DNA of 14,956 nucleotides, taken from NCBI GenBank assembly GCA_929200295.1, contig CAKMZE010000011.1, forward strand, positions 19,876 to 34,831. Direction: 5' to 3'. This DNA comes from an uncultured Alphaproteobacteria bacterium (GTDB lineage Bacteria; Pseudomonadota; Alphaproteobacteria; Rhodobacterales; Rhodobacteraceae). This document shows positions 1 to 6,793 of this stretch, piece after piece (positions within the stretch are counted from its first letter, which is position 1; each line of letters opens with the position of its first letter). The translations under genes were made by a program, and so were the position numbers. The notes under the pieces were generated by a model that worked only from the letters and a program-made list of their open reading frames with translations, was not told where the DNA came from and did not search any database.

Positions 1-8
1 CGACAAAT

Positions 9-28
9 GCGAGAGACCAGTCTCTCGC
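9..28. repeat. Perfect inverted repeat, 9-base arms
   Basis: GCGAGAGAC (9-17) and GTCTCTCGC (20-28) are exact reverse complements with two bases between them. As RNA this gives an 8-bp stem with a 4-base loop. On the plus strand no T-run follows directly; the first run of T starts at 42, after the next repeat begins. It may be the tail of a terminator for a gene left of the window or a protein-binding palindrome. The sequence does not decide between them. Confidence 0.6.
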
Positions 29-35
29 GCTCTCT

Positions 36-201
36 GGGATATTTTTAAACCTAAGAAAACAAAAAGGGTGTGATCTGAGCATTTCACAAAGACCACACCC
101 CGCTCTCAGGTTGCGGCCATCGGCGTCCCCGCCTGTACCGCGTATTTATTTTGCCCAGTCTTGGTTAACAGACCGTGAATTCTTAGGTTTTAAAATATCC
201 C
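36..201. repeat. 166-base element bounded by 22-base inverted repeats (MITE-like or structured RNA)
   Basis: The left arm 36-57 (starts GGGATATTTT, ends CCTAAGAA) and the right arm 180-201 (starts TTCTTAGG, ends AATATCCC) are reverse complements with one mismatch in 22. The arms are AT-rich. The enclosed part is GC-richer and can fold into three hairpins: GGGTGTG 66-72 with CACACCC 94-100; GCGG 113-116 with CCGC 138-141 enclosing GGCG 122-125 with CGCC 130-133; and GTCT 158-161 with AGAC 170-173. No target-site duplication is visible outside the arms, which weakens a transposon reading. The right arm ends just before a GGAGG at 206-210, upstream of the acyl-CoA synthetase gene. The non-genic stretch 1-235 shows no other feature. 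Confidence 0.55.
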
Positions 202-244
202 CGCCGGAGGCTCCACGCCCTGCAAATTACAGCTGGTGCTCATA

Positions 245-2263
245 ATGACGCATGGGCTTTCAAGATTGTTACATGCCAAGACACTGGCCGTTATTGGTGG
301 CGGTGCATGGTGCGAGGCGGTTGTTTCACAAGCGCAGAAATTTGGCTTTGCAGGCGATATTTGGCCGGTCCACCCCCGGCGGGATACTGTAGCAGGACTA
401 CCTGCATTTCGCGATATTGCAGCATTGCCAACTGCCCCTGATGCAAGCTTCATCGGAATTAACCGAGATGCGACGCTTGATGCTGTCGAGAGCCTCAATA
501 ACATGCATGCGGGTGGTGCTGTGTGCTTTGCATCCGGGTTTGCCGAGGCTGAGGTCGAGGACGCATCGGCGCGTAATGCCCAGGCACAGCTACGCACAGC
601 TGCTGGAGACATGCCGATTTTAGGACCCAACTGCTATGGGTTTATCAACGCGCTTGATCGCGTTGTGATTTGGCCAGATCAGCATGGCATGGCGCCCGTT
701 GATCGTGGCGTCGCGATTTTAACCCAGTCATCCAATATTGCGATCAACCTGTCCTTTCAAGCGCGGAACCTGCCAATCGCAATGATGGTCACGTGTGGAA
801 ATATGGCGCAGATCTCTCAAGCCGCGATTATTGATGCCTTGCTGGATGACCCGCGCATTACAGCCATCGGGCTGCATATCGAAGGCTTTACCGATCTTGC
901 AGGCTGGCATGCCGCCGCACAAAAGGCGCATGAACGAGATATCCCCCTGATCGCGTTAAAGGCCGGGCGATCAGAACAGGCGCGCGCCGCCACGCAATCT
1001 CATACGGCGTCATTGGCGGGCAATGATGCCGGCGCACAGGCGTTGCTCAATAGTCTTGGTATTGGACGGGTTGATAGCCTCCCTGCGTTTTTAGAGGCCC
1101 TAAAGCTCGGGCATGTTTGTGGCCGGTTACATAGCGCTACGGCTGTTTCGATCTCTTGTTCTGGGGGTGAGGCGTCATTAGCGGCCGATATTGGCCAAGC
1201 CCATGGCGTGACATTCCCAAAGCTGACTGCATTGCAAACCACGGATCTGCGCGCCGCTTTGGGCCCCAAAGTCGCCTTGGCAAATCCACTTGATTACCAC
1301 ACATATATTTGGCGTGACACAGGTGCGATGACTGCCGCGTGGTCTGCAATTGCAACACCTGATGTGGGGCTATCGATGACGATTGTTGATATACCCGATG
1401 CAAAGCGCGCGGACCCCACCGATTGGCAATGCGCTGTTGATGCGGCCATTGCCACACGAACGCAAACAGGTGCGGCAGTGGCGATGGTGTCCTCATTGCC
1501 CGAGACGATGCCACAAGAGACAGCCGCTTATTTGATGGCCCATGGCGTGGCACCGTTACAAGGCTTGAACGAGGCATTAGCTGCGCTTCCCGCCTTAGTG
1601 CGCCACCCGCCACAAAACGATCTTCTCACAGCAAAGATGTTCGCAAACATCAAAATCAATGACGAACTGACGGCAAAATCTGCGCTAGCGAAATACGATG
1701 TGACACTACCCGCACGCGCAGAGGATGCTGCAAGCCTTCAAGACCTCGCATTCCCCGTCGTGGTCAAAGGCTGCGGCATTGCCCATAAAACTGAAAATAA
1801 CGCCGTTATCTTAAATCTAAAATCACAAGACGAAGCCCGCGATGCCATGGCCACTATCAGCGGCGCGTCCTTTGCAGAAGAGATGGTGCAAGACGGCGTC
1901 GCTGAGCTGCTTATTGGCTTCACCAATGACCCGGCGCACGGGATCATGCTGACACTTGGTGCAGGGGGGACCTTGACCGAGCTGATGCAAGATACCCAGC
2001 ACCTGAGCCTGCCCGTGACCGAGGCGGCAGTTGATGCGGCCTTATCACGATTGCGCATCGCGGCACTCCTTGATGGATACCGCGGCAAACCCGCGGCAAA
2101 CCGTGCAGCGATCATACGTACTGTGCTTGCCTTACAAAACTTTGTGCGTGATCATCTGCACGGCTTTGTCGACCTTGAGATTAACCCGTTGATCTGCACA
2201 GCAAAGGATGCTGTGATTGCAGATGCGCTATGGCATCAAAGCGAACCGGAGACATCACCATGA
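245..2263 (+). CDS. Acyl-CoA synthetase, ADP-forming (fused alpha-beta, acetate-CoA ligase family)
   Basis: This enzyme joins a carboxylic acid to CoA using ATP, giving ADP and phosphate, in the cytoplasm. The 672-residue protein has an N-terminal CoA-binding Rossmann domain (LAVIGGGAW near residue 15), a succinyl-CoA-ligase-like middle domain, and a C-terminal ATP-grasp domain from about residue 455. The segment KAGRS...SHTASLAG holds the phospho-accepting histidine (His253), and LEINPL near the C terminus is the ATP-grasp metal-binding motif. Both are typical of the family. The acid used cannot be read from the sequence; the coupled CaiD-like gene suggests a substrate that becomes an enoyl- or 3-hydroxyacyl-CoA. 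ATG at 245 was chosen because homologues start near this point. GTG at 236 is in frame and possible. The only good Shine-Dalgarno, GGAGG at 206-210, is too far upstream of either. The stop overlaps the next start. Confidence 0.85.
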   Translation: MTHGLSRLLHAKTLAVIGGGAWCEAVVSQAQKFGFAGDIWPVHPRRDTVAGLPAFRDIAALPTAPDASFIGINRDATLDAVESLNNMHAGGAVCFASGFAEAEVEDASARNAQAQLRTAAGDMPILGPNCYGFINALDRVVIWPDQHGMAPVDRGVAILTQSSNIAINLSFQARNLPIAMMVTCGNMAQISQAAIIDALLDDPRITAIGLHIEGFTDLAGWHAAAQKAHERDIPLIALKAGRSEQARAATQSHTASLAGNDAGAQALLNSLGIGRVDSLPAFLEALKLGHVCGRLHSATAVSISCSGGEASLAADIGQAHGVTFPKLTALQTTDLRAALGPKVALANPLDYHTYIWRDTGAMTAAWSAIATPDVGLSMTIVDIPDAKRADPTDWQCAVDAAIATRTQTGAAVAMVSSLPETMPQETAAYLMAHGVAPLQGLNEALAALPALVRHPPQNDLLTAKMFANIKINDELTAKSALAKYDVTLPARAEDAASLQDLAFPVVVKGCGIAHKTENNAVILNLKSQDEARDAMATISGASFAEEMVQDGVAELLIGFTNDPAHGIMLTLGAGGTLTELMQDTQHLSLPVTEAAVDAALSRLRIAALLDGYRGKPAANRAAIIRTVLALQNFVRDHLHGFVDLEINPLICTAKDAVIADALWHQSEPETSP

Positions 2264-3042
2264 CCAACCCGATCAAAACACGCCGCGAAGGTGCCATTCT
2301 TGAGGTCACGCTTGATCGCCCCAAGGCAAACGCGATTGATCTCGCGACAAGCCGGATTATGGGCGATGTTTTCGCGAATTTTCGCGATGATCCCGATTTG
2401 CGCGTCGCGATTGTCACAGGGGCGGGGGCAAAATTTTTCTGCCCTGGATGGGACCTAAAGGCCGCCAATGATGGCGACGCTGTGGATGGCGATTACGGTA
2501 TTGGCGGCTTTGGCGGGCTGCAAGAGCTCCGTGCGATGAACAAACCTGTGATCGCTGCCGTCAATGGGATCTGCTGCGGCGGCGGGCTAGAGCTGGCACT
2601 GTCTGCGGATATTATTCTTGCTGCAGATCACGCAAGCTTTGCCCTGCCCGAGATCCGCTCTGGCACTGTGGCAGATGCGGCGAGCGTGAAACTACCCAAG
2701 CGGATCCCATATCATATCGCGATGGAGCTGCTTTTGACCGGGCGTTGGTTTGACGCGACCGAGGCTCAGGGCTGGGGGATCGTTAATCATATCTATCCAG
2801 CGGACACGCTAATGGATCAAGCGTGGGATATGGCGCGCCTGATCGCATCAGGCCCGCCATTGGTCTATGCGGCGATCAAAGAAATCGTGCGTGATGCAGA
2901 GGATGCAAAATTCCAAGACGTGATGAATAGGATCACGAAACGACAACTGCCCACGGTAGATAAGCTATACGCAAGCGAAGACCAACTTGAAGGCGCGCGC
3001 GCTTTCGCAGAAAAACGCGACCCAGTTTGGAAGGGCAAGTAA
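2260..3042 (+). CDS. caiD: Crotonase-family enoyl-CoA hydratase, carnitinyl-CoA dehydratase-like
   Basis: Crotonases hydrate or dehydrate CoA thioesters. CaiD interconverts crotonobetainyl-CoA and carnitinyl-CoA. The 260-residue product matches E. coli CaiD (261 residues) as I remember it: a near-identical LDRPKANAID and NFRDDP..LRVAI region, a GWDLKAA segment, and the C terminus AFAEKRDPVWKGK. The two catalytic glutamates fall at Glu111 (GGGLELAL) and Glu131 (FALPE), the same numbers as in CaiD. The usual G-I-V-P-D-x-G-G loop after Glu131 reads SGTVADAAS here, so specificity may differ. Start ATG 2260 overlaps the upstream TGA (ATGA) and has GGAG at 2248-2251; an in-frame ATG at 2230 lies inside the previous gene and is less likely. 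Translational coupling implies both enzymes serve one pathway. The CaiD substrate is an inference; another branched or methylated acyl-CoA is possible. Confidence 0.85.
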   Translation: MTNPIKTRREGAILEVTLDRPKANAIDLATSRIMGDVFANFRDDPDLRVAIVTGAGAKFFCPGWDLKAANDGDAVDGDYGIGGFGGLQELRAMNKPVIAAVNGICCGGGLELALSADIILAADHASFALPEIRSGTVADAASVKLPKRIPYHIAMELLLTGRWFDATEAQGWGIVNHIYPADTLMDQAWDMARLIASGPPLVYAAIKEIVRDAEDAKFQDVMNRITKRQLPTVDKLYASEDQLEGARAFAEKRDPVWKGK

Positions 3043-3056
3043 CGCGTGCATCATAT

Positions 3057-3082
3057 GTAGGGTGGGCAATTTGCCCACCTAC
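3057..3082. terminator. Palindromic repeat between convergent genes, probable bidirectional terminator
   Basis: GTGGGCA (3062-3068) pairs with TGCCCAC (3072-3078) around a three-base loop, and the stem continues outward as GTAGG with CCTAC apart from one extra G on the left. It lies between the stop of the caiD-like gene and the stop of the minus-strand transglycosylase gene, where a shared terminator is expected. T-runs on either side are short (TTTAGATTTT follows on the plus strand). The GTAGGGTGGGCA...TGCCCACC form is typical of dispersed intergenic palindromes in many genomes; that it is repeated in this genome is inferred. Confidence 0.6.
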
Positions 3083-3086
3083 CTGT

Positions 3087-3671
3087 TTAGATTTTACCGC
3101 AAGACCGTAATTGCGCGCCATAAGTATGTGCTCTGGCATCGACCTCGTTTGCAATGCGAATGAGCCACGATTTACGCTTCCACGTGCCACGCAAATACCC
3201 TGTGCGCCCATCATGATAGGCAAGGTACTGATTGCGCGTATCATAAAGTGGCACGCCGGTCTCTGCGACGGTCTGGGCCATATACCAGCCCATAAAATCG
3301 GTTGCGTCCCAGATATCCTCACGGCTTGCACCAAAGCCCCCTTCGGCACGCTGGTACTCTTTCCATGTGCCATCGAGCGCCTGCGAATAGCCTAACGCCG
3401 ATGATTGGCGCCCGGTTGGAATAACGCCCAACGCATATTGATGCGGCGGCCGGTTGTCTGAAATAAACTTACTCTCTTGGTAAATGATCGCCATCAGTGT
3501 TGGGATCGGAACACCCCATTTACGCTGTGTCGCGCGGAATGCGCGCAAATAACTGGGTCGTTCGTTCACGATAGCACAAGCATTGTCGAGATCCCGTGGC
3601 GCAGAGCCATAGCCGCCGCTACAGCTGCCAAGGATCACCAGAACAATCATTGCGCGAAAGATACTGCTCAT
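3087..3671 (-). CDS. Lytic transglycosylase (SLT domain) lipoprotein
   Basis: This is a predicted peptidoglycan-cleaving lytic transglycosylase. The 194-residue protein begins with a short hydrophobic leader and a lipobox LGSC, so Cys17 is the likely lipid-modified residue and the mature protein would be membrane-anchored facing the periplasm. The SLT fold is seen from about residue 50: MAIIYQESKF carries the catalytic Glu66 followed by Ser, and SSALGYSQALDGTW is the conserved G-x-x-Q region. YLAYHDGRTGYLRGTWKRK near residue 150 matches the later conserved Tyr/His block. The start ATG has GAGAGG just upstream. The protein lacks other wall-binding domains, so it is a small single-domain enzyme. 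It is 92 bases downstream of the AEC permease on the same strand, but a functional link is not evident. Confidence 0.8.
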   Translation of the reverse strand: MSSIFRAMIVLVILGSCSGGYGSAPRDLDNACAIVNERPSYLRAFRATQRKWGVPIPTLMAIIYQESKFISDNRPPHQYALGVIPTGRQSSALGYSQALDGTWKEYQRAEGGFGASREDIWDATDFMGWYMAQTVAETGVPLYDTRNQYLAYHDGRTGYLRGTWKRKSWLIRIANEVDARAHTYGAQLRSCGKI

Positions 3672-3763
3672 TTGCCTCTCGCTCCCGTTTTGATGGGTTC
3701 TTTATTTGTTAAGGCTTATTCTACGCGAAATCATGCGCTGAGGAAACGGTAAATCTGTCCCCC

Positions 3764-4645
3764 TTAGATAACGAACGCCAGAATAAGCGGTAAACTGACC
3801 ACGGACAGCAGTGTTGAGATCACAACCAACCCTGCAACGGGCTGCGCATCGATCTGGTATTTCTCGGCCAAAAGATAGGATGTCACAGCCACAGGTGTCG
3901 CCATCTGCACAATCAAAACGGCAGCAGCGATAGGGGACAGATCGAACCACCGGGTCACAAAAATTGCGATACCGATACAAATACAAAGCTTGAGCAATGA
4001 TAGCCCTAGCGCCTGCCAAAGTGATGCGATGTTTAACCGGGCAACAGCTACACCCAAGGTGATCAGCATAATCGGAATAGCAATTTGCCCGATCAAGGAC
4101 ATTGAATTTGTCAAAAACACAGGCGTTTCCCAGCCTTGCCAGAGAAACAACGCACCAAGGAGCGTCGCCGCAACCACAGGGTCTTTGATTAAACGGTCGA
4201 GCGAGCCTAGCCCAGAGACCATCCAAATCCCAATCGTGAATGTCAGCACCGCCATCACAGCAAAGACCACGATTGCATAGCTCAGCCCCACATCGCCAAA
4301 GGCAAATAGCGCCAAGGGCAGCCCCAAATTTCCGGTGTTCCCAAAGATCAGCGGCGCCAGATAAATCTGCCGATCCAAACCGAGCGTTTTGACTACGACA
4401 AAACATGCCAAAGCGACGCCTGCATAGGCCGTTAAACTGGCCAGGGAGAGTGTTGCAAGCGCCTCAGGCGCGATATCAGCCTGCATTAACGCCACGAAAA
4501 TCAGACAAGGGACTGACAATGTCATGACCAGCCGCGTGACAAACGCCATTTGATATTCGAACCCCGCCTTAACCCAGATAAACCCAACACTGGCGAGCAA
4601 GAACACAGGTGCGACGATATTCAATACTGTCAAAACAGTTTGCAC
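3764..4645 (-). CDS. AEC-family (auxin efflux carrier-like) permease
   Basis: An integral inner-membrane transporter of the AEC/bile-acid-arsenite type; bacterial members carry carboxylates such as malate or malonate, and the substrate here is unknown. The protein is almost wholly hydrophobic with about ten membrane segments. It has the family hallmark NTGNLGLPLALFAFG in the first half and a second-half repeat near TPVAVTSYLLAEKY. GTG at 4645 (MQTVLTVLNIVAPVFLL) was chosen because AAGGA lies eight bases upstream and family members begin right before this first membrane helix. An in-frame ATG at 4684 (MSNEN..) would add 13 residues but has a poor ribosome site. The frame stays open to 4945, inside the divergent hspQ gene; that extension is not credible. 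The length of 293 residues is normal for the family. Confidence 0.8.
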   Translation of the reverse strand: MQTVLTVLNIVAPVFLLASVGFIWVKAGFEYQMAFVTRLVMTLSVPCLIFVALMQADIAPEALATLSLASLTAYAGVALACFVVVKTLGLDRQIYLAPLIFGNTGNLGLPLALFAFGDVGLSYAIVVFAVMAVLTFTIGIWMVSGLGSLDRLIKDPVVAATLLGALFLWQGWETPVFLTNSMSLIGQIAIPIMLITLGVAVARLNIASLWQALGLSLLKLCICIGIAIFVTRWFDLSPIAAAVLIVQMATPVAVTSYLLAEKYQIDAQPVAGLVVISTLLSVVSLPLILAFVI

Positions 4646-4676
4646 AGTCTGTTTCCTTAAAATTATAACGTTTTCA

Positions 4677-4705
4677 TTGGACATATCCGCCTGACCGCGT
4701 CTAAT
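4677..4705 (+). promoter_or_regulatory. Possible hspQ promoter
   Basis: TTGGAC (4677-4682) and TCTAAT (4700-4705) are 17 bases apart, ending 21 bases before the hspQ start codon. The -10 matches sigma-70 in five of six bases and the -35 only at TTG. The TTG core with a 17-base gap would also fit loose alphaproteobacterial heat-shock promoter patterns. The site overlaps the region upstream of the divergent permease gene. Confidence 0.3.
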
Positions 4706-4726
4706 AAAGGTTCTGGGAGCTATTTG

Positions 4727-5053
4727 ATGTTTAAAACACGGGCAAAATATCATCTCGGCCAAGTGGTCCGACACAAAAAACACCCGTTTCGCGGGGTGGT
4801 TTTTGACGTCGATGCGATGTTTGCGAATACAGACGCATGGTACGAGGCGATCCCAGAGGATAGCCGCCCAAAGAAAGACCAGCCGTTTTATCATCTGCTC
4901 GCTGAAAATGACGAGAGCTATTATGTGGCTTACGTCTCTGAGCAAAACTTGGTGGCTGATTACTCAGGCCAGCCAGTTGAACATCCTGATTTGGATGATC
5001 TCTTTGGCCCGTTTGAGGATGGGCAATACCCGCTACAGGTTCAGCTGAACTGA
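4727..5053 (+). CDS. hspQ: Heat shock protein HspQ (YccV/hemimethylated-DNA-binding family)
   Basis: HspQ is a small cytoplasmic stress protein; in enterobacteria it acts as a Lon protease specificity factor and was first described as a hemimethylated-DNA-binding protein. The 108-residue product shows the family pattern: KYHLGQVVRHKKHPFRGVVFDVDAMF at the N terminus, then PFYHLLAENDESYYVAYVSEQNLV and HPDLDDLFG near the C terminus. ATG at 4727 has GGGAG at 4715-4719 seven bases upstream; the preceding in-frame TTG is less likely. It is transcribed alone, diverging from the AEC permease and converging on the GMC oxidoreductase, with stops only three bases apart. Confidence 0.92.
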   Translation: MFKTRAKYHLGQVVRHKKHPFRGVVFDVDAMFANTDAWYEAIPEDSRPKKDQPFYHLLAENDESYYVAYVSEQNLVADYSGQPVEHPDLDDLFGPFEDGQYPLQVQLN

Positions 5054-5079
5054 TCTTTAGGCGTTTGACGCCAAGATCA
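5051..5079. terminator. Hairpin spanning the stops of hspQ and the GMC gene
   Basis: TGATCTT (5051-5057) pairs with AAGATCA (5073-5079) and GGCG (5060-5063) with CGCC (5069-5072), with a two-base bulge and a five-base loop. It covers the hspQ stop codon and the last codons of the convergent gene. No good T-run follows on either strand, so a shared terminator is plausible but not certain. Confidence 0.35.
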
Positions 5080-6655
5080 AATCACTGGCCTTTTCCCCGA
5101 TCATAATCGCAGGCGCGTTCGTATTGCCCGAGACGATCTCGGGCATGATCGCGCAATCAGCCACGCGCAGTCCCGCAATGCCGTGCACTTTCAACTGATC
5201 ATCGACAACAGTGTTTGGCCCTTGTCCCATCTTACATGTGCCCGTTGGGTGATAAATGGATGCGGTGTTATCGCGGATCCAATCCAGCGTTGCTGCGTAA
5301 TCCGCCATGTCTAAATCTGCATGGGGGCGGTATTCTTCTGAAATGCGCTGAGCGAGCGCCGGTTGTTTGGCAATCGTGCGGGCAATATTCACCCCTGCGA
5401 CCATCGTGCGGCAATCGGTGTCTGTAGCGAGATAATTTGCATGAATTTTCGGGTAGCTCCGCGGATCAGGGCCTGCGAGCTTAATTTCGCCGCGGCTTTC
5501 TGGCCGCAATTGGCAAACTGACATCGTGAACGCGCTAAAATGATCAGCACCGCGTCCTGGGTTTTCGGCCGATAGCGGCTGCACGTGAAACTGAATATCA
5601 GGTGTTTCAACATCGGGCCGGGTTTTCAAAAACCCTGTGGCCAATGAGGCCGCCATCGCCATTGGACCTGAGCGTGTCAAAATATACCGCAGACCAATCT
5701 TGGCTTGGTTAAAGATCCCACGTACCTCATTATTAAGCGTCGGCTCATGGCATTTGTAGACAAGCCGTGCTTGTAGATGATCTTGCATATTTTTACCCAC
5801 AGCGGGCAGATCTTTGATCACCTCAATACCGTTGGCCTTCAGCTCTTTTGCATCACCAATTCCTGAAAGCATCAGGATTTGCGGCGAGTTAATCGCACCA
5901 CCAGATAGAATCACCTCGCGGGATGCGGAGACTGTGATGCTCTCACCGCCCTTGTTGCGGTATGTGACACCCGTTGCTTGCTTGTTTTCGATAACGACTT
6001 TCTCAACCAAGGCATGTGTGATGATTTGCAAGTTTTTGCGCGACTTCACCGGATTCAAATAGGCCACCGCTGAAGAACAACGGCGCCCATTGCGGGCGGT
6101 CAATTGAAAGTAGCTTACACCCTCTTGGTCCGCGCCATTATAATCAGGATTAAACCTATATCCGGCCTCTTGTGATGCAGCGATCCACGCATCGCAAATT
6201 GGGCGTTGGATGCGCATATCGCTGACGGACAAAGGCCCTGCATCATTGTGATAATCATCCGCGCCGCGTTCGTTGCTTTCAGCGCGCTTAAAGAGCGGGA
6301 AAACATCATCCCAACCCCAACCTTTATTGCCCATCTGCGCCCAACGGTCGTAATCTTGTGGTTGCCCCCGCACATAGAGCAGCCCGTTCAGCGAAGAAGA
6401 CCCACCCAGCACCTTACCGCGTGGCCAATCGATTTTGCGCCCGTTTAAATTTGGCTCCGGCTCGGTCTTATAACACCAGTCAACTTTTGGGTTATGGATC
6501 GTCTTGAAATACCCAACGGGGACATGAATCCAGGGGTTTAAATCGCGCCCGCCAGCCTCGAGCAAAACGACAGTCACATTTGGATCAGCGCTAAGCCGAT
6601 TGGCCAGCACACAGCCCGCAGAGCCTGCACCAACGATCACATAATCTGCGTTCAT
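5057..6655 (-). CDS. GMC-family FAD-dependent alcohol (choline dehydrogenase-like) oxidoreductase
   Basis: This enzyme oxidises an alcohol to an aldehyde using FAD. The 532-residue protein has the N-terminal dinucleotide fold GAGSAG (9-14) with Glu33 in LLEAGG. GMC signature 1 is RGKVLGGSSSLNG (79-91) and signature 2 is the block SGGAINSPQILMLSGIG. The catalytic pair is His469 in HPTGTCKMG and Asn513 in SGNTNAP; their 44-residue spacing equals that of choline oxidase. Close relatives are annotated as choline dehydrogenase or AlkJ-like alcohol dehydrogenase, and the substrate cannot be fixed. The start was chosen at ATG 6655 because GGAGG sits six bases upstream; a longer start 21 bases earlier would bury that site. 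It diverges from the TRAP genes, sharing a regulatory region with two inverted repeats, which suggests it acts on the transported compound or a product of it. Confidence 0.88.
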   Translation of the reverse strand: MNADYVIVGAGSAGCVLANRLSADPNVTVVLLEAGGRDLNPWIHVPVGYFKTIHNPKVDWCYKTEPEPNLNGRKIDWPRGKVLGGSSSLNGLLYVRGQPQDYDRWAQMGNKGWGWDDVFPLFKRAESNERGADDYHNDAGPLSVSDMRIQRPICDAWIAASQEAGYRFNPDYNGADQEGVSYFQLTARNGRRCSSAVAYLNPVKSRKNLQIITHALVEKVVIENKQATGVTYRNKGGESITVSASREVILSGGAINSPQILMLSGIGDAKELKANGIEVIKDLPAVGKNMQDHLQARLVYKCHEPTLNNEVRGIFNQAKIGLRYILTRSGPMAMAASLATGFLKTRPDVETPDIQFHVQPLSAENPGRGADHFSAFTMSVCQLRPESRGEIKLAGPDPRSYPKIHANYLATDTDCRTMVAGVNIARTIAKQPALAQRISEEYRPHADLDMADYAATLDWIRDNTASIYHPTGTCKMGQGPNTVVDDQLKVHGIAGLRVADCAIMPEIVSGNTNAPAIMIGEKASDLILASNA

Positions 6656-6710
6656 ATATAACCTCCGGTTGCGCATTTTGCGGCGGTGTGAGTTAAATGT
6701 AAAAAAACTC

Positions 6711-6732
6711 TATGCAGAATGGTTTCTGCATA
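6711..6732. promoter_or_regulatory. 22-base palindrome, candidate operator for the IclR regulator
   Basis: TATGCAGAA (6711-6719) and TTCTGCATA (6724-6732) are perfect inverted 9-base arms around TGGT. The site is in the 138-base gap between the divergent GMC and dctP starts, and it is the only strong palindrome there with dimer-site geometry. IclR proteins usually bind palindromes of about 15-20 bases, and an IclR gene lies in the dctP series. The pairing of this site with that regulator is inferred. Confidence 0.55.
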
Positions 6733-6743
6733 CTAGTCTTTTT

Positions 6744-6762
6744 TTGAAACTATAAGTCTCAA
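6744..6762. promoter_or_regulatory. Second inverted repeat in the divergent promoter region
   Basis: TTGAAACT (6744-6751) and AGTCTCAA (6755-6762) match as inverted arms in seven of eight positions around ATA. It lies 12 bases from the larger palindrome and 31 bases before the dctP start. TTGAAA could be a -35 and TATAAG (6751-6756) a -10 element, but no partner with good spacing was found for either. It may be a second operator half-turn or part of the dctP promoter. Confidence 0.35.
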
Positions 6763-6793
6763 TAATCGAAGACACCATAAGGGAGGAACCACA

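Noticed and set aside
69..88. TGTGA-N10-TCACA resembling a CRP/FNR-type site
   Set aside because: The spacer is ten bases instead of the six required by CRP, so the half-sites are out of register; it also lies inside the proposed hairpin element.
220..232. CTGCAAATTACAG as a second copy of the IclR operator
   Set aside because: The half-sites are in the opposite orientation to TATGCAGAA/TTCTGCATA and the arms are imperfect.
3702..4406. 234-residue minus-strand frame rich in Cys and Arg
   Set aside because: It lies in another frame of the AEC permease, has low-complexity Cys/Arg composition and no family features.
4646..4945. N-terminal extension of the AEC permease frame into hspQ
   Set aside because: It would overlap most of the confident hspQ gene antisense and lacks transporter-like sequence; GTG 4645 has a good ribosome site.
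5039..5050. 12-base palindrome GTTCAGCTGAAC at the end of hspQ
   Set aside because: It is within coding sequence and cannot form a normal hairpin loop; a palindrome of this size can arise by chance.
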